Shown in pieces: positions 29,501 to 41,500 of a stretch of DNA of 64,000 nucleotides. The notes below the pieces were generated by a model that did not search any database, was not told the origin of the DNA, and saw only the letters and a list, made by a program, of their open reading frames with translations. The first letter of the stretch is position 1, and the number at the start of each line of letters is the position of its first letter. The translations under genes were made by a program, and so were the position numbers. Source of the stretch: Apostichopus japonicus (Eukaryota; Echinodermata; Holothuroidea; Aspidochirotida; Stichopodidae); assembly GCF_037975245.1 (NCBI RefSeq), contig NC_092582.1:2915001-2979000 (forward strand), given 5' to 3'.

Positions 29501-32500
29501 GAAATGAAGACATGTAACAAATTTAATTGAGATCTGTTTAGTTATGTGACTCTCCTTTCAAACCTGTGAGGCTAATGCAAATTAATAATTAGGTGCAACC
29601 TTTGAATCAGTTGTTCCAATTAAACACTATCTATCAGAAATGTTAATCAACTGCCTGTTGTTGAAAGCGTGAATTAAAAAAAAATGTAATTGTCTTTTAA
29701 TATGTAACTGAACCTTCTTTTGGTAGTTTTGTTCTATTATTGGATACTCTTTTGGTGCACCCAGGTCCATCATTATGAAAGGAATCCATTCCCTTGGTCA
29801 TCTGTAAACACTTCCATCAGCAGTCATGTGACATCTCTGGATATCATCAAAAGCGAAAATGAAACACTGGAGGTGTCCGGACTGACAGATGGTGTCAACC
29901 TCTTCCTGGAGAATGATATCGATGCTGAGTCTGTCACCTTAAAAGCGAAGGACAATTTCCGTAGGGGGGATAAATTATTTGGGTTCAACATCAGCGAAGG
30001 GGCATCGGCTGTGGTGATTCACCTCAGAGCCCAGAGTAAGAATGACTTAGTAACGGATACACCGAATATGAAAGTTATGATTTATGAAGACTTGAACAGC
30101 ACTGAGGCCTTGCATTCCTTCCTACTACCCCAAGAATCCCCCCTACAGATTGAATGGAACGAGACCTCGGTCATGACTGCAGACCCGTACAGTATATTAC
30201 TGGATGGTGATACCATCTTAGAAGGGGGTAATGAGGCTTATTATATCAATATCGAACTAGGCGGTACCTTGAACTGGACGGAAGACTGGGACCTTGTGGT
30301 CATGACGTACAGTCCCCAGTGCTATTACTGGAGTGTCCACAGTGAGAGTTGGAAAACAGATGGTTGTCAAGTGAGTAAATGGTTTGGTCACCAGCTTTAT
30401 CAAAGTGGCATGCTACTTTATTAACAGAGACATTAACCTAATAAACATAATGTTTATCATACAGAACAGTGACATTCATCAATACCAACTACCCCCTCCC
30501 CCCTTCTCTCTATCTCTCTTTATCTCTCCCATCCCTACAAACAAGAGAGCTAAAGAGCTAGAAAGGTTAAAGGGTGTAAAGACTCGCGCTCAAAGAAACG
30601 TCTCATGCCGGTAATCTGACCTAGTTTCGAATGAGGTGTAACAGAAGTGTTTAGACACCACCAGCGATCCCAGAAAATACACACACAGCTTGCTACCGTC
30701 GGTAATTAGACACTACTGTACAGTCAATACATACAGCTACAGTCAATACCCACAACACAGTGTACATAGCAGCGTGGACATCTCTGGTCTAGATAAAAGA
30801 TAACAAGGTATCACGTTTCATTACTGTCTGCATTTTGTAGCGACAAGAAGAAAACGTCATTTGCAAGCAAAGGAAAGTTAAGTTTTTCAGAGCGAGGCAA
30901 GCGGTTTGGGGCGAGTCTTCGATGCCTTAGATCGTGAGATATCAAATCCTCAAAGTCATGCCATCAGTACCTCAGTTTGATTTTCATATCATTCACTCCA
31001 TAATGCTGTGGCCTGGTCAGGTTAATACTAGGTACAACTGCTTCTTCTCATCAGCTGCAAATTTGAGGTATTTCTCAGGTCCTCCTCCAATTATGTTGAT
31101 CATTCTTAAATTTGTTGCTATGGCTACAAAGCTTTGGAACCGACTATCACTCGACCTTCGTAGATGAACTGGTCTTGCTTTGTTCGAGGTTCGTCTAAAG
31201 TTGAAAAGTCTGTTTATGTCACTTTAAATTTTAAGGTTCTTTGAATGTCTATGTGTCTTGTGTCCTGGGAATAGATTATCTAGATAGATGGTACATTATG
31301 AATGTATGATGTTAGGATTATTAATTTACCATCAGTTATTGCCTCATTTGTCTTTACCCAACAGCCTGGCCCTCTGACAGATCTTCAACGTCTTCATTGC
31401 GTTTGCAATCACCTCTCCACCTTCGCCGGAGGTGTCATTCCTTTACCAAATGCCATCAACTTGAAAGAGGACATACTACTCTTTGCAGAATTATTTGAAA
31501 ATCCTGTAACCACAATGACAGTGCTGAGTGTCTTCTCTGTGTTCTTGCTCTGTGCCGTTTGGGCTCGAAGGAAGGACAGGAGAGAGGAGAAGGAGGTAAT
31601 AAATATTAAATAACAATAATTGAAAAATTTATAAATTCAGATAAAGAGTTGAATTTTTAAAGAAGATATTCGAGACTGAAATACAAAAGAGCTTTACCTT
31701 TTTCATCTCCAGTCTGGGTGAAGTCATCTTTACCGAGTGTGGAGTTTATTTCTGACATATTCTACCAATTCATAGTGAATTGAAAGTGGATACAGGAAGA
31801 TGGGAAGTTAATGGTAGTAGAATTATCCTTGAAAAACATCTAAATGCTTCCAAGTTTGCAGTTGGCATTTTTTTTCCCTTTTTTTTGTTTAGAGTTAGCA
31901 AAGGCAAACTATATGGCAATTTTAGCTACAAGCTTTCGGAATATTCTGTGTATAATTCATGACAGCCCAAAGTTAGGCTGTATTCTCATTCAGGAGCAAT
32001 TTGGCTTTCCATTTGAAGTTGACTTCCAGTAGGATAAGAGTTATAGGGGCCTGACCATCCTCTTTATCTTTATATATTGCCATCATCATAAATAGGACAA
32101 ATTTAATTTTTGCTTTTCAATCTGATATTTACATGTCTGTTTTTTTAAATTGATGGAAATCTACCATGAGCATAGACAATAATTTATTGTTTGAAGTGAC
32201 TAGTTTTCATACAATACAATATTCTAATTATCGCCAGATTATAACTCAAATAACATTGTATTAGTTTAACTTTGCATCTAAAAAGGCATAAGCTGGCAGG
32301 CAGTAAGATCCATCAATCAATGGAAATGATAGCTTCACCCCTACTTTTAATAAGCACAGCTCTGCAAGGCTAAGATATGTAGGCCACCTCTGCTATGGTA
32401 GTGTTGTAAGCCTAGAGGCTAAATAGTTGATGTTTGCAAGCATTTGCTGGGCATTTGGCTCCAAGCACAAACCAGATGCTTTCAAATCTCTTCTTTCTGA

Positions 32501-35500
32501 TTTCAGAGTGAAGTAATTTACTTAGCGGATAATGACCCTGATGCACAATATCAATACCACATCACTGTCATGACCGGAATGCGCCGGGGGGCGGGAACAT
32601 CTTCGACAGTAACCGTCACTCTTTACGGTACCCACGGTTCTTGTCACCCTCATGTGCTGACGGCCCCCCATAGACCTGTCTTAGAGAGGGGTGGCACAGA
32701 CTCTTTTATGATTGCCACCGATGGCAGTCTTGGAGAACTGACGGCATTGAGGGTTTGGCATGACAACTCTGGAAGCCATCCAGATTGGTAATAGCTGAGT
32801 AAAAGTACTACTACAATATACTACTACTACTACTACAAATACAAATACTTCTACTAATATATACTACAAATACAAATGCTACTACTACTACTACAAATAC
32901 TACTACTACTACTACAAATAAAAATACTTCTACTACTACTACAAATACAAGTGCTACTACTACTACTTTACACTACAAATACAAATACTACTACTACTAC
33001 TCTAATACTACTACTACAAATGCAAATGCTACTACTAATATATACTACTGCTACCACAAATACTACTACTACAAATACTACTTATCTAATACTACTAATA
33101 CTACTACTACTGCTGCTGCTATTATACTGTATACTGAACTACTAATACAATTACTACTACTACTCTAATACTACTAATATTACTACTGCTACTAAAAATA
33201 CTACTACTACTATATACTACTAAGTACTACTACTGCTGCTACTATATACTACAATTACAAATACTACTATTACTCTAATATTACCACTACTACTACTATT
33301 TAGCTAATGCTAACTAGTGCTACTAATACTATTACTATTGCTACTACTACAAATACAAATACTACTACCACTTCAAATACTACTACTACTGCAAATACTA
33401 CTGCTACTACTACTACTCGAATAATTACTGTCGTATAAGCTATGAACAATTCTTAATTTTGTCAAAGATAAAATATACAAAGTAAATGCATGTGTTTTTC
33501 TCACCAAATAGACTCGTTTCATATCCAACTGTTGAACTCACTTTATTTCATACAATTGATTGAAGGTGAGTGGATGTGTATCACCCAATGCTTGTAAGTT
33601 GATGATGGTCATTTTACCAAAACATAGGTCCGGCTGAAATGTACTTGTCCCTTGACGTATTCTTCCAAGAAGATGTACTTGAATGTGTAAAAGTAATTGG
33701 CCTGACGTTTCTTGATCGAGCTATAAGACACAAGAAAGCTGGTCTGGAGAATTTGTCAAAATAAAATAGTACCTGTTTTTGATCTTTTCTCAAAAAACAA
33801 CTTGTATAGACATTCAAGAAAAGCAAAGATGTTACTTTTAGTATAGTATAGTATAGTTTTCTTGATTCTGTCTTTGCTTTAATTTCCCTTTTGTTTATGA
33901 GCAATCAGAAATCAGAGATTAATCATTCTCTGATAGGCCTCAATTAGTTTCCTCTCAATAGAATGTTATGATGTTATATGTAGACTTTATTGAATCTAAT
34001 ACAGACACTCTTTCTCTCTCTCTTTCAGGTATGTCAGTCGTATCGTTGTTCACGATTTTCAGAGCAACGTGGACTCTATTGAATCTAATACAAACACTCT
34101 TTCTCTTCCTTTCAGGTATGTCAGTCGTATCGTTGTTCACGATCTTCAGAGCAACGGATGGTGGTACTTTCTCTGTCAGTCTTGGCTTGGAATCGGCATA
34201 GGGGAAGACTCTCTAGACAAGACCTTCCCAACAGCTTCCCAAGAAGATTTGACCCACTTTCACCATCTGGTCCTCTCGAAAATACAGCGGGACATCAAGG
34301 ACCAACACCTCTGGGTCTCGGTGATGGTTCGCCCCGCTCACAGCACCTTTACTCGCCTTCAGAGGGCTGCTTGCTGTCTTGCGATAATTCTCACGGCTAT
34401 GCTGTCAAATATCATCTTTTATGGTGTACCCGAGCAATACGCCACCGAAGAAACTAATATCTCATTCGGTTCCCTCAGTCTCTCATGGAGCAGCGTAGTG
34501 ATTGGAGTAGAGAGCAGCATCATCACATTCCCTATCAACTATTTAATCGTGGAACTGTTTAGAAACTCCAGATTACACCAGAGGAAAACCAGATCTGGGT
34601 CAACGTCATCATTTTCATTTAGTCTTTCGTCAGCATTTAGTCAGTTAACCTTCGCCTCTGCTAATTCCAAGATCTCATCTCTCTATGAAAGTTGCAGAAT
34701 TTTCTTGTCAAGTGGAAGCCAGTCTTTGAACAGTAATTCTGTTAGGAGTACTTCCAGAGATGTCACTAGCATACCTCCCAGTAGTACTCCGACTCAATCT
34801 TCCATAGATTCCTTCAATTCGAAAACAGCGCTCATAGGTGAGAGATGTTCCTCAGTGACACCCACCGGATCATCTCTAGATTCTAATACAGTCTATAAAC
34901 CTCTGTCCACTCCAGATTCCCCTACTCAGTGGAATTTCATACATTCTGCAGATCATGGCCAAATGGAGACAAACTTTGAAAAGGAGGTTGGGGAGTTTAG
35001 AAGCAATCTACAGTCCAAGGATGAGTTGGACGGTATTATCAGGTGTGAGGACGGTAGTATCGAGTGGTGTGGAGTTAGGGAAGCCATCTTGGGAACAAGA
35101 CCTGATGGAGCAGATAGTAAATTTGATGCTAATATGAATGAATGTGATGTTAGCCAGACAAAAGGATGTGAAACTGGTCGAGTTAGTGCAAGACATAAAG
35201 TTGTCTCAGGGAGAGACGCTGAGACCGTCGTATTACGACAGAGTGCTTTAAATTTACCTCAGGTTGCTTTCAGAGGTGGAGGCAGATTTATCGGTCGGGC
35301 AGATGGATCAGCGATCAAGAAGGGTCCATCAGAAGATGTTCAACGAGAAGGGCCATTTAAAGATACAGGTGAGGAAGTCTGTCAATTCAAGAGTTCAACA
35401 GGAGTTGTTCAACAAGGAGGGCCATTTAAAGATACAGGTGAGGAAGTCTGTCAACAGAAGCGTTCAACAGGAGATGTTCAACAAGAAGGGCCATTAAGAG

Positions 35501-38500
35501 ATAAAGGTGAGGAAGTCTGTCAACAGAAGCGTTCAACAGGAGATGTTCAACAAGAAGGGCCATTTAGAGATACAGTTGAGGAAGTCTGTCAACACAAGAG
35601 TTCAACAGGGGATGTTCAACAAGAAGGGCCATTTAGAGATACAGGTGAGGAAGTCTGCCAACACAAGAGTTCAACAGGAGTTGTTCAACAAGAAGGGCCA
35701 TTTATATATACAGGTGAGGAAGTCTGTCAACACAAGAGTTCAACAGGAGTTGTTCAACAGGAAGGGCCATTTAGAGATACAGTTGAGGAAGTCTGTCAAC
35801 ACGAGAGTTCAACAGGAGTTTTTCAACAAGAAGGGCCATACAGAGATACAGGTGAGGAAGTCTGTCAACACAAGAGTTCAACAGGAGTTGTTCAACAAGA
35901 AGGGCCATTTAGAGATACAGGCGAGGAAGTCTGTCAACACAAGAGTTCAACAGGTATTGTTCAGCAAAAAGGGCCATTTAGAGATACAGGTGAGGAAGTC
36001 TGTCAACACAAGAGTTCAACAGGAGTTGTTCAACAAGAAGGGCCATTTGGAGATACAGGTGAGGAAGTCTGTCAACACAAGAGTTCAACAGGAGTTGTTC
36101 AACAAGAAGGGCCATTTAGAGATACAGGCGAGGAAGTCTGTCAACACAAGAGTTCAACAGGAATTGTTCAGCAAAAAGGGCCATTTAGAGATACAGGTGA
36201 GGAAGTCTGTCAACACAAGAGTTCAACAGGAGTTGTTCAACAAGAAGGGCCATGTAGAGATACAGGTGAGGAAGTCTGTCAACACAAGAGTTCAACAGGA
36301 GTTTTTCAACAAAAAGGGCCATACAGAGATACAGGTGAGGAAGTCTGTCAACACAAGAGTTCAACAAGAGATGTTCAACAAGAAGGGCCATTTAGAGATA
36401 CAGGTGAGGAAGTCTGTCAACACAAGAGTTCAACAGGAGATGTTCAACTAGAAGGGCCATTTAGAGATACAGGTGAGGAAGTCTGTCAACACAAGAGTTC
36501 AACAGGAGTTGTTCAACAGGAAGGGCCATTTAGAGATACAGTTGAGGAAGTCTGTCAACACGAGAGTTCAACAGGAGTTTTTCAACAAGAAGGGCCATAC
36601 AGAGATACAGGTGAGGAAGTCTGTCAACACAAGAGTTCAACAGGAGTTGTTCAACAAGAAGGGCCATTTAGAGATACAGGCGAGGAAGTCTGTCAACACA
36701 AGAGTTCAACAGGTATTGTTCAGCAAAAAGGGCCATTTAGAGATACAGGTGAGGAAGTCTGTCAACACAAGAGTTCAACAGGAGTTGTTCAACAAGAAGG
36801 GCCATTTGGAGATACAGGTGAGGAAGTCTGTCAACACAAGAGTTCAACAGGAGTTGTTCAACAAGAAGGGCCATTTAGAGATACAGGCGAGGAAGTCTGT
36901 CAACACAAGAGTTCAACAGGAATTGTTCAGCAAAAAGGGCCATTTAGAGATACAGGTGAGGAAGTCTGTCAACACAAGAGTTCAACAGGAGTTGTTCAAC
37001 AAGAAGGGCCATGTAGAGATACAGGTGAGGAAGTCTGTCAACACAAGAGTTCAACAGGAGTTTTTCAACAAAAAGGGCCATACAGAGATACAGGTGAGGA
37101 AGTCTGTCAACACAAGAGTTCAACAAGAGATGTTCAACAAGAAGGGCCATTTAGAGATACAGGTGAGGAAGTCTGTCAACACAAGAGTTCAACAGGAGAT
37201 GTTCAACTAGAAGGGCCATTTAGAGATACAGGTGAGGAAGTCTGTCAACAGAAGACTCTGGATATAATCGGCAAGAAGAGTGACTCAAGCGGCTACATTT
37301 CAGGCAACCAGGTCCAGAGAGCTGTTTACTCAGATGATTCCTTGACTAATTTAATGCCTACTAACGAAGAAGAAGAAAGGAGATTGAAGGAGCAACCCAC
37401 CTTCTACCCATACCACCAGGACTATCTACAATCAAAACTGAACCATTTGAAATCGGAAATAGAAGCACTTCCAGAGATGGACGAATCCAAAAGACAGTGT
37501 TACCGAAAGGCTGGAAAGAAGCTAGACAGAGTCCTGTACCTCCATGGATGGAGTTGTGGCAAGGAAGATGCTGATGAAGTGACCAATGAGGATGAGGAGC
37601 GGGAAGAGGATGGAGACATCAAAAAATATGAAGAGGTTTGTAGAATTATCCCTTTCTTCACTTAACATATTTTATACAGTGATCTAAACCTTTTTTTCGC
37701 ATTTTTAGTTTCTAAATTTCAGACATTTCTTTTGATATTTTGGAATTATCAATAATTATTTTATTCATTCACAATATGAATGCAAATAAACTCATAGAGA
37801 CGAGACCCAATTCACTCACCTAACGAACAATTGTGAAGAAATAACTAATCAATATCAATAAGGGGTTTTAATTACAGTCAAATAATTTCAAAATTTTCAT
37901 ATTACTTATTATAGGAACTTGATAATTTCTTGAAAGTTTTTTTTTGTATTGATGAAACCTATTTGGCTTGTCATATGTCCAAAATATTGTTTCATTCATA
38001 TTTAGCTGCCATTTCAGCCAAGTTCCATGTTACGTTTTGTCAGGAAAATCTAGTTAGACTTCAAACTTATTGTACAAGTACAACAATATGAGTTACAAGT
38101 ATAAAATTTAATGATTATCATCAATCAATCAATCAATCAGAAAACATTTATACTGTACCTCCAATATCAACACAGTCCTAAAAAGGCGCTAATATTAGTA
38201 CAAGGCTCTAATCAAGAGGACTAGTGCATTTAATTGGCATTAGTGTCTGTAGTTACAAATCCACACTGTGGACTTTGAGACCAGGGCCCTATTTCATTAA
38301 AATTTCATAGAGATCGTTGTCTCCATTCCATCCCTTTGTATCCAATAATATCCGTCATCTTTGTCTCCATTCCATCCCTTTGTATCTAACAATATCATTG
38401 TCTTTATCTCCATTCCATCACTTTGTATCTAACAATATCCTTCATCTTTGTCTCCATTCCATCCCTTTGTATCTAACAATATCCATCTTTGTCTCCATTC

Positions 38501-41500
38501 CATCCCTTTCTATCTAACAATATCCATCATCTTTGTCTCCACTCCATCCCTTTGTATCTAACAATATCCATCTTTGTCTCCATTCCATCCCTTTGTATCT
38601 TACAATATCCGTCATCTTTGTCTCCATTCCATCCCTTTGTATCTAACAATATCATTGTCTTTATCTCCATTCCATCCCTTTGTATCTTACAATATCCGTC
38701 ATCTTTGTCTCCATTCCATCCCTTTGTATCTAACAATATCCGTCATCTTTGTCTCCATTCCATCCCTTTGTATCTAACAATATCCATCTTTGTCTCCATT
38801 CCATCCCTTTGTATCTAACAATATCCGTCATCTTTGTCTCCATTCCATCCCTTTGTATCTAACAATATCCGTCATCTTTGTCTCCATTCCATCCCTTTGT
38901 ATCTTACAATATCCGTCATCTTTGTCTCCATTCCATCCCTTTGTATCTAACAATATCCGTCATCTTTGTCTCCATTCCATCCCTTTGTATCTAACAATAT
39001 CCGTCATCTTTGTCTCCTTTCCATCCCTTTGTATCTAACAAAATCCTTCATCTTTGTCTCCATTCCATCCCTTTGTATCTAACAATATCCATCTTTGTCT
39101 CCATTCCATCCCTTTGTATCTTACAATATCCGTCATCTTTGTCTCCATTCTATCCCTTTGTATCTAACAATATCCATCTTTGTCTCTATTCCATCCTTTT
39201 GTATCTTACAATATCTGTCATCTTTGTCTCCATTCCATCCCTTTGTATCTAACAATATCCGTCATCTTTGTCTCCATTCCATCCCTTTGTATCTAACAAT
39301 ATCCATCTTTGTCTCCATTCCATCCCTTTGTATCTAACAATATCCATCATCTTTGTCTCCATTCCATCCCTTTGTATCTAACAATATCCATCTTTGTCTC
39401 CATTCCATCCCTTTGTATCTTACAGTATCTGTCATCTTTGTCTCCATTCCATCCCTTTGTATCTAACAATATCATTGTCTTTATCTCCATCCATCCCTTT
39501 CTATCTAACAATATCCATCATCTTTGTCTCCATTCCATCCCTTTGTATCTAACAATATCCATCTTTGTCTCCATTCCATCCCTTTGTATCTTACAATATC
39601 CGTCATCTTTGTCTCCATTCCATCCCTTTGTATCTAACAATATCATTGTCTTTATCTCCATTCTATCCCTTTGTATCTAACAATATCCATCATCTTTGTC
39701 TCCATTCTATCCCTTTGTATCTAACAATATCCATCATCTTTGTCTCCATTCCATCCCTTTGTATCTTACAAAATCCATCTTTGTCTCCATTCCATCCCTT
39801 TGTATCTAACAATATCCATCTTTGTCTCCATCCATCCCTTTCTATCTAACAATATCCATCATCTTTGTCTCCATTCCATCCCTTTGTATCTTACAATATC
39901 CATCTTTGTCTCCATTCTATCCCTTTGTATCTAACAATATCCATCATCTTTGTCTCCATTCTATCCCTTTGTATCTAACAATATCCATCATCTTTGTCTC
40001 CATTCCATCCCTTTGTATCTTACAAAATCCATCGTTGTCTCCATTCCATCCATTTGTATCTAACAATATCCATCATCTTTGTCTCCTTTCCATCCCTTAA
40101 TACCTAATAATATCCGTCTTTGTCTCAATATCCATCGTTGTCTCCATTCCATCCCTTTGTATCTAACAATGTCCATCATCTTTGTCTCTACTCCATCCCT
40201 TTGTATCTAACAATATCCGTCATCTTTGTCTCCATTCCATCCCTTTGTTTCCTCTCTGACAGTTCAAAGGCTGTCTTCCTTGGTGGTCCATCTACATCTC
40301 CTGGTTCCTGGTAGTCATTACCTGCATGGCCTCGTCCTTTTTTATCATCCTATACGGCCTTCGATACGGCAAGCAGCAATCTATCGACTGGCTGGTTGCC
40401 ATGTTTATATCTCTCTTTCAAAGCGTTGCTGTTGTCCAACCAATAAAAGTGGTGGTTTTAGCGACCATGTTTGCTATTCTTCTGCCTTCACATACCCACG
40501 ACCAGATTGGACTTGGAAAAAGTCGAATCGTAAATGCCAGAGAAGGTAATCTGGAATTTATTGTCTATTTAACTTTTATGCTTCAGTACTACTGCAAGTC
40601 AATAGAAAATATATTTTTCATTTGTGTTAGAAGTAATAACTTTTTAATCAATATAAGTTTCATAAGATTGATTCTATCCTTCTGCCTTCTGATGGTTGGC
40701 CATGGAACACACAATACCTTGAGCTCTTGGTGTAAATTTGGTGTTGTTGCTATCCTTTTGCTTGGGATTACTGGCAGTAGAACACAATAGTTTGAGCTCA
40801 TGGTGTAAATTGGGTGTTGATACTGTCCTTTTGCTTGGGATTACTGGCAGTGCAGCACAATAACTTGAGCACTTGGTGTAAATTTGGTGTTGTTGCAATC
40901 CTTTTGCTTGGGAATATTGGCAGTAGAACACAATAGGTTGAGCTCATGGTGTAAATTGGGTGTTGATACTGTCCTTTTGCTTGGGATTATTGGCAGAAGA
41001 ACACAATACGTTGAGCCGATCATGGTGTAAATTGGGTGTTGATGCTATCCTTTTAGCTTGGGATTACTGGCAGTACAGCACAATCACTTGAGCTCTTGGT
41101 GTAAATTCGGTGTTGTTGCTATCCTTTTTCTTGGGAATATTGGCAGTAGAACACAATAGGTTGAGCTCATGGTGTAAATTGGGTGTTGATGCTATCCTTT
41201 TTACTTGGGATTACTGGCAGTAGAGCACAACAAGTTGAGCTCATCATGCTCATGGTGTGAAATTGGTGTCGTCCAAATAGAAATGAAACAAATGTTATCT
41301 GTAGATTTCTCAACATCTATTTGTTGTCTTTAAGTTTTTGCAAAGGAAACTGTAAGTGAAGTAAGTAATTTTTACAAATGAGATAACAAGGTTGCAAATG
41401 ATATCATAATTTAAATACATTTAACCCCTCTCATGATGCATGATTCTTGCTCCTGAAATGACACTTGTATGTCTTTCCTTCATCAGTTGTATCAAAGGGC

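Noticed and set aside
28859-29530. Three overlapping open frames of about 180-220 residues
   Set aside because: They are translations of a 21-23 bp minisatellite in three frames, inside an intron.
35507-37210. Long open frames in the +2/+3 and minus frames across the 69-bp coding repeat
   Set aside because: A stop-free 69-bp unit (a multiple of three) keeps every frame open once one unit is open. Only the frame joined to TM3 and TM4 by matching phases has polycystin similarity.
38317-40100. Many open frames of 60-120 residues
   Set aside because: They come from the 38-44 bp minisatellite and carry no protein-like sequence.
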